Origin: Saccharofermentans sp.
GTDB taxonomy: Bacteria > Bacillota > Clostridia > Saccharofermentanales > Saccharofermentanaceae
Assembly: GCA_024685135.1 (NCBI GenBank)
Contig: JAIKWA010000050.1
Coordinates: 20,718 to 84,717, forward strand
Direction of reading: 5' to 3'
DNA length: 64,000 bases
Positions 38,047 to 47,945 of this stretch are shown one piece after another. The notes beneath the pieces are model-generated. The model was not told the origin of the DNA and did not search any database. It saw only the letters and a program-made list of their open reading frames with translations. Position 1 is the stretch's first letter; every line of letters begins with the position of its first letter. The position numbers were made by a program, and so were the translations under genes.

Positions 38047-38654
38047 GAATCTTCTCCATAAGACTTGATGACATCGTCATTCGAATCATCGCTCTTCCTT
38101 CTGCTTACGGGCCCTAAGAACCTCAGAAGGAATATGATGGGTAAAGCCGCAAGGACATTTACGAGCAGCGAAGGCAGGATCGAATCCGTAAGGATCTTGC
38201 CCAGAGTAAGTGTATAGATAGCGCCGTCCTGCAGCTTGAGCCACAGGAATATGCAGATATGTCCCGATACTTTATAGATGAGAGTAGCAGAGAGCACTGC
38301 AAGTAGCGCGAAGTGAACATTTCTGTGAAGTCTGTGCTTGAAGAACGAAGAACCGTAGCTTCCCGCGAGGAATAAGACGAGCATGCCGATACCTGAAGCA
38401 AGCTGTGTCTTGCCGTCTAATCCCATGATGATCGGGGATGCAAAACAGTCTCTTATCATGCCGGTTATAAGTCCCACGACCGCTCCGTCAAGGAAGCCGT
38501 AATAGTAGCCTGTGAGCACCACAAAAGCAAAAGTAAGATCAGCTACCTGACCTCTGAAGCTTATGGCATTCGGGAAGGATACCTGGAAGGTTGTAAAGAG
38601 GAGTATATAAATCGCATATACGATTATTTTCCTTATGGGAAACTTACCCTGCAT
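38031..38654 (-). CDS. mreD: Rod shape-determining protein MreD
   Basis: Hydrophobic protein between mreC and PBP2; GYYYGFLDGAVVGLITGMIRDCF. Confidence 0.85.
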   Translation of the reverse strand: MQGKFPIRKIIVYAIYILLFTTFQVSFPNAISFRGQVADLTFAFVVLTGYYYGFLDGAVVGLITGMIRDCFASPIIMGLDGKTQLASGIGMLVLFLAGSYGSSFFKHRLHRNVHFALLAVLSATLIYKVSGHICIFLWLKLQDGAIYTLTLGKILTDSILPSLLVNVLAALPIIFLLRFLGPVSRRKSDDSNDDVIKSYGEDSWLQI

Positions 38655-39537
38655 TTTCTGTCACTTCCGTTTCATCCGAAGCCTCTTCCTCTTCAGTCTG
38701 ATAAGGGATCATGACGAATACGTCCTCGATATCGCCGATATCGGAATTAGGCTTTAAGGTTGCCGTAATTGCAAGAGGGTTCGAATAGTCGACGTCAACT
38801 ATCGTTCCCACCGGAATACCTTCAGGGAAAAGGCCGCCCTCACCTGATGTAACGATCTCTGTGCCGGGCTCTATCACAGTGCCGCTCTCGATCCTTGTTA
38901 CGAGGCAAAGCCCGTCGTTCTTAAGAGAAGCGTCACCTGATACGAGCATGGTCGCGCCGTTTACTACGTTGACCTTGCAGGCAACCGAGAAACCCTCGTG
39001 GAGCAAAGGCAGTACCATCGAATCAGAGCTTCCGACTTCTATTACCCTTCCGACGAGGTTCATCTCTACATCGAGTACCGGGAAAGCCTCCATGCTCTGA
39101 GCATCGATGCCGTCATTGGAACCCGCACCGACACGGATAACGGAGAACCACTCATCTGCCTCTCTTGAGAGAACCTGAGCGCCGTAGATATCGTAGTTGC
39201 TGAAGGTATCTCTTATGTGGAATGCATCCTTGAGCTCCTCGTATCTGATAGCAGCCTCTTCGTTCTGAGTAAGCTGATATCTGAGGTCCGCTATCTGGTC
39301 TTTGAGATTCTCATTCTCTTCTCTTATGGCCATACCATCCGTAAGAGCTGCCCAGAAGTCTGAGATGACATTGCCGGAATTCATAACAAAAGCCTGCACC
39401 GGCGATACTATCGCCGATACAGGTTTCTTAAGGAATGCTATTGGACTGTTGGGGATAAAACTAAGCACTACTCCCGCTACGAGTGCAAGAGATACGGCAA
39501 GAACTATGAACCATTTTGTGCTAAAGAGTTTCTTCAA
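38644..39537 (-). CDS. mreC: Rod shape-determining protein MreC
   Basis: N-terminal TM, coiled coil, YDIYGAQVLSREADEWFSVIRVGAGSNDGID. Confidence 0.93.
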   Translation of the reverse strand: MKKLFSTKWFIVLAVSLALVAGVVLSFIPNSPIAFLKKPVSAIVSPVQAFVMNSGNVISDFWAALTDGMAIREENENLKDQIADLRYQLTQNEEAAIRYEELKDAFHIRDTFSNYDIYGAQVLSREADEWFSVIRVGAGSNDGIDAQSMEAFPVLDVEMNLVGRVIEVGSSDSMVLPLLHEGFSVACKVNVVNGATMLVSGDASLKNDGLCLVTRIESGTVIEPGTEIVTSGEGGLFPEGIPVGTIVDVDYSNPLAITATLKPNSDIGDIEDVFVMIPYQTEEEEASDETEVTENAG

Positions 39538-39561
39538 ATCGAATCTCCCCGGAATCTATGA

Positions 39562-40086
39562 TCAGATCTTACGACCGCAGCAGTTCTTGTACTTCTTGCC
39601 TGAACCGCAAGGACAGGGATCGTTTCTGCCGATCTTGTTGGAGTGAGCGATATTAGCTTCGCGGTACTCTCTTGTGATCTCCTTCATCTTGGAATCCTCC
39701 AAGACCTTGTTCCAAGCCTTGAGGCCGTAGAGCCAGTCAGCCTTTGCGTCACGCATGTTGTAATAGAGCTTCTCGTAATCGATCTCAAGATCGATATCGG
39801 AATCGTCGACGATAGATTCAAGATCAAGAGAATCGCCGTTTGTGAGGCTTGCCTTGATACCGTCTAAGAAGCCTAAGAAGATATCCATCGTATCGTCGTT
39901 GAAACCGAGCTTGATAGCCATAGGCTTAGCCTTGCCGCTGATAAGCTCCTTGTTGTCGGGATATGCACTTAAGATAAGGTCATATGCATTCTTCTCCATT
40001 GCATAGTACTTGTTGATGTATTCAACGTAAGTCTGCTGATTTACAGCATCCTCGGACTTGTCCATCCATGTCTTGTAGTAGCTCAT
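39562..40086 (-). CDS. SEC-C motif-containing protein
   Basis: C-terminal [24 protein letters not shown]. Confidence 0.8.
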   Translation of the reverse strand: MSYYKTWMDKSEDAVNQQTYVEYINKYYAMEKNAYDLILSAYPDNKELISGKAKPMAIKLGFNDDTMDIFLGFLDGIKASLTNGDSLDLESIVDDSDIDLEIDYEKLYYNMRDAKADWLYGLKAWNKVLEDSKMKEITREYREANIAHSNKIGRNDPCPCGSGKKYKNCCGRKI

Positions 40087-40101
40087 ATTAACCTCCAGAA
40101 A

Positions 40102-41298
40102 TTATAATTTAGCTGCTATTGCCTTAAGGAATTCCTCAGTCGTTACGACTGTCTTGTCTTCCTTATCAAGGAGAGCATTAAGGTCTCCGGTAATTATACC
40201 TGATTCAATGGTCTCGATAGATGCCTTCTCAAGACGGTCAGCAAAATCCTCGAGGTCCTTAAGACCGTCGAGCTGTGCTCTCTTCCTGAGTGCGCCTGTC
40301 CAAGCGAAAAGTGTAGCCATCGGGTTTGTCGATGTCTTCTCGCCCTTTAAGTGTCTGTAGTAGTGACGTGTAACCGTGCCGTGAGCTGCCTCGTACTCGC
40401 ATGTACCGTCAGGTGCAACGAGAACGGATGTCATCATGGCAAGAGAGCCTGAAGCGGATGCGAGCATATCGCTCATTACATCGCCGTCATAGTTCTTGCA
40501 TGCCCAGACGAAACCGCCTTCAGAACGCATTACTCTTGCGACCGCATCGTCGATCAATGTGTAGAAATATGTGATGCCTGCTGCTTCAAACTGTGCCTTG
40601 TACTCATTCTCGTAGATCTCGGCAAAGATATCCTTGAAGCGGTGGTCATACGTCTTGGAGATAGTATCCTTCGTAGCAAACCAGAGGTCCTGCTTAACGT
40701 CCAAAGCATACTTGAAGCATGCCTGGGCAAAAGCCGTGATGGACTTATCTGTATTGTACTGACCCTGCAGAACGCCTGCACAGGGATATTCAAAGACTGT
40801 CTCTGACTCTTTCCTTCCGTCAGCATATGTAACGACGAGCTCAGCTCTTGCAGGTCCGTCGATCCTGATCTCTGTATTCTTGTAAACATCACCATAAGCA
40901 TGTCTTGCGATGGTGATAGGCTTCTTCCAGGTCGTTACGAAGGGCTTGATGCCGTCAACTAAGATCGGGCATCTGAATACTGTACCGTCGAGCATAGCTC
41001 TGATAGTACCGTTAGGGCTCTTCCACATCTGGTGAAGGTTATATTCTGTCATTCTCTGAGCATTAGGTGTGATGGTTGCACACTTAACGGCAACACCGAG
41101 TTCCTTTGTACGGTTTGCAGAGTCGATCGTAACCTGATCGTTTGTCTTATCTCTGTTCTCGAGTCCGAGATCAAAATACTCTGTCTTAAGGTCAACATAA
41201 GGAAGTAAGACAATATCCTTTATCTGCTTCCAAATGATCCTTGTCATCTCGTCGCCGTCCATCTCAACGAGTGGCGTCTTCATGGCAATCTTCGTCAT
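40102..41298 (-). CDS. icd: NADP-dependent isocitrate dehydrogenase (start corrected to MTKIAMKTP)
   Basis: EMDGDEMTRIIWKQIKD, SPNGTIRAMLDGTVFR, CEYEAAHGTVTRHY; RBS GGAGTG. Confidence 0.95.
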   Translation of the reverse strand: MTKIAMKTPLVEMDGDEMTRIIWKQIKDIVLLPYVDLKTEYFDLGLENRDKTNDQVTIDSANRTKELGVAVKCATITPNAQRMTEYNLHQMWKSPNGTIRAMLDGTVFRCPILVDGIKPFVTTWKKPITIARHAYGDVYKNTEIRIDGPARAELVVTYADGRKESETVFEYPCAGVLQGQYNTDKSITAFAQACFKYALDVKQDLWFATKDTISKTYDHRFKDIFAEIYENEYKAQFEAAGITYFYTLIDDAVARVMRSEGGFVWACKNYDGDVMSDMLASASGSLAMMTSVLVAPDGTCEYEAAHGTVTRHYYRHLKGEKTSTNPMATLFAWTGALRKRAQLDGLKDLEDFADRLEKASIETIESGIITGDLNALLDKEDKTVVTTEEFLKAIAAKL

Positions 41299-41410
41299 GT
41301 AATTCACTCCTTATATTATAAACATAGAAACAATTGCAAATTTTAATTCAAAGCACCTCAAATTTCAATTGTGACTACTTATTTTATCAGAAAATGCATA
41401 TTCCTTCTCA

Positions 41411-42445
41411 CTATATCGCTTTACATGCCCTCATTACCAATATCTCAAGGCTTGTAAGGTCATCCATCTCACCGTGTTTTACATTGGAATCGGCATTGAC
41501 CGCATACCTGTAGAGGTTAATGAGCTCCGGCATCGTAAATGAAGAAGCTTCTCTTAAGAACTTCTCTGCCTGGAAAGGCATTATTCCGAGCCTGTCCTTA
41601 AGCTCGTAGGGATTGCCGGTATCCTTTGCGACAATGAGCTTTCTTAAATGGTTTACGATAGTTGTATTTATCCTCTGCACGGGCTCTCTCGTCCTGATGA
41701 GCTTATCTAATGTACCCATGGCCTTAACGGCATCGCCGCTTCCGCAGGCATCCATAATGTCGAAGATCGAAGAAGACAGATCCGGAGGACAAATGGCATC
41801 CACGGTATCGAAATCGACCTTGCTTATATTCTCCGCCCTGCAATACAAAGCTACCTTGTTGATCTCTCTGGCGAGCATGGACAGGGACATATCGCATCTT
41901 GAAGCGAGTGAAGCCTGAGCGTCAGTAGTTATCTCAAGTCCCATCTTATTGAACTTGCCCTTTATCCATGAAGTGCAGTCACCAAGATCCATCTTGTTCA
42001 TCTGCGTAATAACCGCAAAGGATACGACGTTCTTGAACATCTTCTTCCTTGAATCGATACTGTCTTCAGCAAAGACTACGACCGTGCCGTCGGGGATATT
42101 CTTAAGTGCATTAAGCGCTTCGTCAGTGCACTCCTTATCGAAGATACCGGACTTCCTTACTACAACGAGCCTTTTTGAAGACATCCACGCAGGAGACGAA
42201 GCCATCTCGGATAAGATATCGAAGCTGAACTTGCTGCCGGTCCTGGTGTCTATAACAGACATATCCATATCTTCAGCGCCTTCTGCTATGAGCTTCTTCC
42301 TGAGCATGGATATCGTTCCTTCGATGAGATAAGGCTCATCTCCGTACATGACGATGAGCTTCATTGCATCCATGTCTTTGCTTAGCTTACCGAAGAACTC
42401 TTTGTATGTAAGTACTCCCTTGGGCGGGGCCTTCTGCTTAGCCAT
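41411..42445 (-). CDS. holA: DNA polymerase III delta subunit
   Basis: IVMYGDEPYLIEGTISMLRKKL; overall HolA layout. Confidence 0.88.
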   Translation of the reverse strand: MAKQKAPPKGVLTYKEFFGKLSKDMDAMKLIVMYGDEPYLIEGTISMLRKKLIAEGAEDMDMSVIDTRTGSKFSFDILSEMASSPAWMSSKRLVVVRKSGIFDKECTDEALNALKNIPDGTVVVFAEDSIDSRKKMFKNVVSFAVITQMNKMDLGDCTSWIKGKFNKMGLEITTDAQASLASRCDMSLSMLAREINKVALYCRAENISKVDFDTVDAICPPDLSSSIFDIMDACGSGDAVKAMGTLDKLIRTREPVQRINTTIVNHLRKLIVAKDTGNPYELKDRLGIMPFQAEKFLREASSFTMPELINLYRYAVNADSNVKHGEMDDLTSLEILVMRACKAI

Positions 42446-43584
42446 CAGTTATCACCATCCATATAGCAAACATTGATGTCCACATCGCCCTCTATGCCGT
42501 CTATCCTGCCGATGCAGTTTACCTGCCAGAGCAGATAGTCACCTTCGTAAGAAGTCTCATCGGTATAGTGAGCAAGCCAGACATCGTATTCTAACGGGTA
42601 CCAGAGTGTCTCAAGATAGTACTTGCTAGAATAGAGCATCGTATCGTATCCGTATTTTGTCATCTCGTCTGCAAAAGCATAGAAGAGATTGTTGAGATCC
42701 ATAATGCTCAAGTGGTACTGCTGGAATCTCTTGAAGGCCTCCCAGTCGTAACCTATGGGGAAATCAAGCTCCTCGCCGTCTAAAAGCTCTGCAAGCATCT
42801 GAGCATGAGATCTTATTATCTCTTCGGTATTGCCGAAGGTATAGATATAGACGCCGACCTTAAGTCCTGCGGCCTTTGCAGCTGCGAGATTTGTCTTGAA
42901 ATAGCTGTCTTCTATGAGCTCTCCCTCGTGGTATACCATGGCTCTTAATATGACGAAGTCGCAGCCGGCATTCTTGACCGCATCAAAATCTATCTCTCCC
43001 TGCCACTTGGATACATCTATGCCGAGCATTACGCCGTCTGCATCGTATCTCGTTATAAAGTCATCGAAAGATATAGTCTGATGTGTCTCCTCCGTCTGAG
43101 ACGGTGTAGACTCGGTCTCTGTTACGGGCTCTACCATGTTAAGAGTAAAAGAACCTGTTGTCGAATTGCCCGCATCGTCAGTGATAGTAAGGTTTATCGG
43201 GTATTCACCGACGACCGAGGTGTCGTATTCGCCCGTTACCTCGAGCGTTACGTCGCTGTCTCTGTCGTCTATGTAGCTTATATAGTTATCTACAGTAAAA
43301 CTGTCGCCCTTCTCGAGGGTTACCATATTGGGGATCTTGAGCCAGATGGGCGCAGTTACATCTTCACCGTTGGGGACCAAGGCATAAGCGGTATTCTCCG
43401 TCTGCTGCAAAGCCGCTGCAACGGTATTCTCCGTCTCCGTGACGGACTCCGTTATATCACCTGCAGCAATAGTATCAGAAGCCTCCGATACATCGGGCTT
43501 ATCACTGCAGGCTGACATGCAAAGAAGCATTGCTGCCGTACAAGTTGCTGCCGCAAGCTTCTCATATGTGTTGATGCGCATCAT
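42445..43584 (-). CDS. GH25-family lysozyme-like lipoprotein (start corrected to MMRINTYEKL)
   Basis: Lipobox LLCMSAC; GIDVSKWQGEIDFDAVKNAGCDFVILRAM; IGYDWEAF. Confidence 0.88.
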   Translation of the reverse strand: MMRINTYEKLAAATCTAAMLLCMSACSDKPDVSEASDTIAAGDITESVTETENTVAAALQQTENTAYALVPNGEDVTAPIWLKIPNMVTLEKGDSFTVDNYISYIDDRDSDVTLEVTGEYDTSVVGEYPINLTITDDAGNSTTGSFTLNMVEPVTETESTPSQTEETHQTISFDDFITRYDADGVMLGIDVSKWQGEIDFDAVKNAGCDFVILRAMVYHEGELIEDSYFKTNLAAAKAAGLKVGVYIYTFGNTEEIIRSHAQMLAELLDGEELDFPIGYDWEAFKRFQQYHLSIMDLNNLFYAFADEMTKYGYDTMLYSSKYYLETLWYPLEYDVWLAHYTDETSYEGDYLLWQVNCIGRIDGIEGDVDINVCYMDGDN

Positions 43585-43659
43585 ATTTCTCCATAAGATC
43601 ATTTTGTATATCATAACACAAGGATATGTATATCCTTCCCTAAATGCACAAAAAAACCT

Positions 43660-45909
43660 CTATCTTGCCTCAATAATGACAGCACCCATAAGATCGGTCC
43701 TTAGCACCCTGATGCCCCTTGCTTCAAGCCTTGCAAGGGTCTCGCCTGAAGGATGCCCGTAGAAATTGTCTTCTCCGACGGATATTACGGCCGTCTCTGG
43801 CTTTACGCAGTCAAGGAATACATCACTTGTCGAAAAGCGCGAGCCGTGGTGAGCCACCTTAAGTATATCTACATCAGAAACAAGCCCCGAGTTAACAAGA
43901 GATTCCTCTGTCTCAAAGCCTATGTCCCCTGTATAAAGCACACTAAGGTCTCCGCAGTTAAGCTCCATTACAAGGCTCGCTTCGTTGCCTCCTCCGGTAT
44001 TCACTTCCGGGTATAGCACTTCAAGGCTTACCCCATATCCGAGATCGAAAACATCGCCTTTACCCGTAAGGCAAAGCCCGGATAAGAAAGACTCGTCCAG
44101 TTCAAGTGCAGTAAGGAAATCCGATACGTCCTCATCTTCCCCGTTAAAGCCCGTATAAAGAGCCTTTATGCGGTTTTGACGCACAAGGGCTACAAGGCCT
44201 GCCGCATGGTCCGTATCCCAATGGCTCATGAAGGCATAGTCGACCTGATCTATTCCGTAGTAGTCAAGAAGGTCTCTTACGGTCTGCTCCCCTTCTTCAT
44301 AGATACCGCCGTCTATAAGGCAGGTCTTATCCCCCGTCATTATCAGGCAGCAGTCCCCCTGCCCAACATCCGCAAATACGATGGTAGCAAGGGGCCTGTT
44401 AATAAACTTAAACACGGTAAAGCCTGTAATTACCGCCAGCAAAAGAACAGACGGCTTAAACAATATCCTTTTGGCAAAGCAAGTTGGTAATAAAAGGAGC
44501 ATAGCAAGGAAGAATATGCATAAGACCAATCCCTTGAGCATAGATGCGGGGTAAGAAGCAAATACCGCTATGGCAGTCCCCTTTTGCATCAATTTCTCTA
44601 AGACATATAACATTAGAGATAAGGGAGAAGATATACCCGTAATAAGGCAAGGGACAAAGAAGATGCAGCAAAACTGGCATATAAAGCCTGCAAGCAGTTG
44701 AACGATAAAGAGCACGGGGCTTAAGCGGTAGCTCGTCATATCCCAGAAAGGGATCATACCGAAGCTGCTGCAAAGCGCGGGAGATATTGCTTCCCTTAAG
44801 ACCTTGGGGAAATGGATCCTTCGAAGCAAAGCTTCAGTCTTTTCGCTCAGGCATACTATCGCAATACAGGAAGCAAAGCTCATCATAAAACCCGTGGATA
44901 CGGCCGCAAAGGGGTTTGCAAGGAGCATAAGGATCACGGCAAGACTCATCGCTGACACCCTGTCCCTGTCAGCAAAAGAGCAGCTGCTCATGACAGCAGC
45001 TCTCGTGACCGACTCGCCAAAGCCCGTTATGAGCCCCACCGTTACAACAAAGAGGATATATACCAATATCGCCTTGCGCCTTCCGAGTCCCAAGGCCTTG
45101 AAGATATAGGGCAAAGCGAAGAGGAAGCCTGCAAAATGCATGCCTGATACAGCAAGGATGTGAGAGCAGTCGCACATCTTGAAGCCGTACATCACATTAT
45201 CTTCTATAAAAGATCTGTCACCCAGACATACCGCGGCTATAAGGGCCTTCTGAGTCTCATCGTATTCGGTAAGATGTTCTAATATCTTAAGTCTCAAGCT
45301 GAAGACTGCCTCGTACAGAACGCTTAATGGCGAATGCCTGTAATCTATGGTTTCGACCTTATCTGCAAAGCATACATAGTTTATCCCTTTGCGCCTCAGA
45401 TAAGACGCATAGCTGAACTGACCCGGATTGCGAGATCCCCCGGGTTCTTCTATATCCCCGGATATCTTGATCGTGCAGCCTTCGCAAGCATCGCAGATGC
45501 CTTCAGGAATTACCATTACCTTAACGCCCGATCCCGTTACAGCCTCAAGCTTTATAGAGCCGTCAAGGTTTCTTGCTACCCTTGTGACAGTCAAGGCATA
45601 AGGCACACCATTAAGCTCTTTATTGATGGAAACATTGATATAAAGCGCCAAACAGGCCAAAAGAAGTCCTATGCTAAAATATAAGAGCAAGATACCTGAT
45701 CTTATATCCTGCTTTAAGAGAAGCTTAAAGATAAACAGCAGGCAGAAGCTCATTGCAAAGCAAAGGATAATGACCCATGGCTTTATGAACTCTGCCGAGC
45801 AGAAGGATATGAGACAGACAAGATACATGAGCAAGGCAGGGATAAGAAGCGGCCTTGATAAGACCTTCCGGTATCTGTCATCTTTGTCCTGTCTTAAATC
45901 TCCTGTCAT
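43660..45909 (-). CDS. comEC: ComEC/Rec2 competence DNA-uptake channel
   Basis: CSHILAVSGMHFAGFLF; C-terminal MBL-like DVGQGDCCLIMTG, SHWDTDHAAG. Confidence 0.92.
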   Translation of the reverse strand: MTGDLRQDKDDRYRKVLSRPLLIPALLMYLVCLISFCSAEFIKPWVIILCFAMSFCLLFIFKLLLKQDIRSGILLLYFSIGLLLACLALYINVSINKELNGVPYALTVTRVARNLDGSIKLEAVTGSGVKVMVIPEGICDACEGCTIKISGDIEEPGGSRNPGQFSYASYLRRKGINYVCFADKVETIDYRHSPLSVLYEAVFSLRLKILEHLTEYDETQKALIAAVCLGDRSFIEDNVMYGFKMCDCSHILAVSGMHFAGFLFALPYIFKALGLGRRKAILVYILFVVTVGLITGFGESVTRAAVMSSCSFADRDRVSAMSLAVILMLLANPFAAVSTGFMMSFASCIAIVCLSEKTEALLRRIHFPKVLREAISPALCSSFGMIPFWDMTSYRLSPVLFIVQLLAGFICQFCCIFFVPCLITGISSPLSLMLYVLEKLMQKGTAIAVFASYPASMLKGLVLCIFFLAMLLLLPTCFAKRILFKPSVLLLAVITGFTVFKFINRPLATIVFADVGQGDCCLIMTGDKTCLIDGGIYEEGEQTVRDLLDYYGIDQVDYAFMSHWDTDHAAGLVALVRQNRIKALYTGFNGEDEDVSDFLTALELDESFLSGLCLTGKGDVFDLGYGVSLEVLYPEVNTGGGNEASLVMELNCGDLSVLYTGDIGFETEESLVNSGLVSDVDILKVAHHGSRFSTSDVFLDCVKPETAVISVGEDNFYGHPSGETLARLEARGIRVLRTDLMGAVIIEAR

Positions 45910-45982
45910 ACAAAGATTTTAAGACGGATAAAGCCTTAAAAATGTACAAAAAACGGTAAAAAACCTACAACGGAGCGAAGAA

Positions 45983-46582
45983 ATGCAAGATATAAACTAC
46001 AACAAGACAAAGTTCATCAAGGTTGCCGTCAAGGTAAACGAGATCCCCGTATCAGGCCTTCCCGAAGTCGTTTTGTCGGGAAGATCCAATGTAGGCAAGT
46101 CCTCACTCATAAATGCCCTCGCCAACAACAAAAAGCTTGCAAAGGTATCCCAGACTCCCGGTAAGACCAGGGAGATCATATATTTCAATATAGACGATAA
46201 GATCCTTCTTACAGACCTTCCGGGCTACGGTTATTCTGCAGCTTCAAAGAGCAAGACCATGGCTTTCTCCGAGCTTTGCGACAACTATTTCAGGTCAGGA
46301 AGAGAATTTGCACTGGTATTACACCTTATAGATATCCGCCACGAGCCTTCAGCAAACGATAAGGCTATGCTCAATTACTTAAACAGCTCGGGTATCCCCT
46401 ACTTCCTCGTATTTACAAAGTGCGATAAGCTCAGCAGGGCTCAGGTCAACCGCAACCTGCAGATGATGGCAAAGAATCTTGATTTTAGCGAAGATGCTTG
46501 CGTTTTCGCCATATCTTCCCAGAACAAAGCGGGTTTAGACGATCTTAAGCAGGCACTAGCAGAATATATTTTGGGCAAGTGA
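45983..46582 (+). CDS. ysxC: Ribosome biogenesis GTPase YsxC/EngB
   Basis: LSGRSNVGKSSLINAL, QTPGKTREIIYF, LTDLPGYGY, FTKCDKLS. Confidence 0.95.
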   Translation: MQDINYNKTKFIKVAVKVNEIPVSGLPEVVLSGRSNVGKSSLINALANNKKLAKVSQTPGKTREIIYFNIDDKILLTDLPGYGYSAASKSKTMAFSELCDNYFRSGREFALVLHLIDIRHEPSANDKAMLNYLNSSGIPYFLVFTKCDKLSRAQVNRNLQMMAKNLDFSEDACVFAISSQNKAGLDDLKQALAEYILGK

Positions 46583-46584
46583 TG

Positions 46585-46615
46585 AACTTTTGAACAATAA
46601 TATCGAAAGTTTTTT
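46585..46615 (+). terminator. Possible weak terminator after ysxC
   Basis: AACTTT...AAAGTT followed by T-run; short AT-only stem. Confidence 0.35.
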
Positions 46616-46691
46616 GATTTTTTTATACATGAAATCACTTTGAATTTTCCCAAAGCTCATATAATATTTTAGTAGCAAATGAAGGGAGCTT

Positions 46692-47915
46692 TTGACGGTG
46701 AGCGATTTGTACTCTGATTCCAATTATAAGCAGTCCGCTCTTGCACCCTTTGGACCTATCGGGATCATCTCACATACAGCTAACAAGAAACTCGCAGAAC
46801 AGGTATCTTCAGTGCTTTCTCAGAAGCGCAGGATGCGTTTTGAGAAGAGATCCAATCCTTTTGTAGACAATCCCGGCTATTCGAGATCCGATTATCTTAT
46901 CTCAAGCCAGAATGTAAGATTCCAGTCAGGCGAAGGTAAATTTGCCCTGGGAGAGAGTGTAAGAGGACACGATATTTATATTATTACTGATGTCCTGTCT
47001 CACAGTTTTAGTTTCGATCTCGTAAATTTCGACCATGTCATCAGTGCTGATGACCACTATATGGACCTGCTGAGGATAATCTCGGTATGTTCCGGCAAAG
47101 CCAAGAGGATCAATGTCATCATGCCCTTCGTATATGAAGGCAGACGCGATAAGCTCGATTCCTTCAGAGAATCTTACGATTGCGCAGATGTTCTCAAGAA
47201 ACTCTACAAATTAGGCGTAGCCAATGTTATTATCTTCGACCCGCATGACGGAAGGATCGAGAATGCCGTCCCGCTCATGTCGATCGAATACCCCAAGTGT
47301 CAGTATAAACTTACATCTTCCCTGCTCACAAAGTACGGTTCCATCAAGCTCGACAAGGATAATACCATCGTCGTATCACCTGATGAATCCGGTATGAGCA
47401 GAGCTATATTCTATTCATCACATCTGAACCTCCCTCTCGGTGTCTTCTACAGAGACAAGGATTACACGATCAAGGTTGACGGAGAGCACCCCATCAAGGA
47501 GTTCAGATATTTAGGCGATGACGTTACGGGAAGAGACATACTTCTTATAGACGATATGATCAATTCCGGCTCTACTATGCTCAGGACTGCCAACAAGCTT
47601 CACGAGCAGGGCGCAAAGGACATCTACTGCCTCGCACCCTTCGGACTTTTTACCGAAGGCTACGAGAGATTCGATAAGGCATATGAAGACGGCATCATCA
47701 AGGCTGTCTGCTGCTCTAACTTAAATTACCATCCCGAGGAGATATACAGCCACGAGTGGTACCTTGAAGCTGATATGGTTCCTTATATCGCACGCATCAT
47801 CGAAGCATTAAACCTCGACGAGTCGGTATATGACCTTATCAATTCAACAAGCCGTCTGATCGAGCTCACACAGCAGATCAGACTTGGAGAAGTTTTCGAC
47901 GAATTCAGTGAATAA
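46692..47915 (+). CDS. prs: Ribose-phosphate pyrophosphokinase-like protein (divergent, paralogue 1)
   Basis: RFQSGEGKFALGESVRGHDIYII, VNVIIFDPHDGR-like region, LLIDDMINSGSTM PRPP loop. Confidence 0.85.
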   Translation: MTVSDLYSDSNYKQSALAPFGPIGIISHTANKKLAEQVSSVLSQKRRMRFEKRSNPFVDNPGYSRSDYLISSQNVRFQSGEGKFALGESVRGHDIYIITDVLSHSFSFDLVNFDHVISADDHYMDLLRIISVCSGKAKRINVIMPFVYEGRRDKLDSFRESYDCADVLKKLYKLGVANVIIFDPHDGRIENAVPLMSIEYPKCQYKLTSSLLTKYGSIKLDKDNTIVVSPDESGMSRAIFYSSHLNLPLGVFYRDKDYTIKVDGEHPIKEFRYLGDDVTGRDILLIDDMINSGSTMLRTANKLHEQGAKDIYCLAPFGLFTEGYERFDKAYEDGIIKAVCCSNLNYHPEEIYSHEWYLEADMVPYIARIIEALNLDESVYDLINSTSRLIELTQQIRLGEVFDEFSE

Positions 47916-47945
47916 CATATATTACGAAAGGCAGGATATTCAAAA

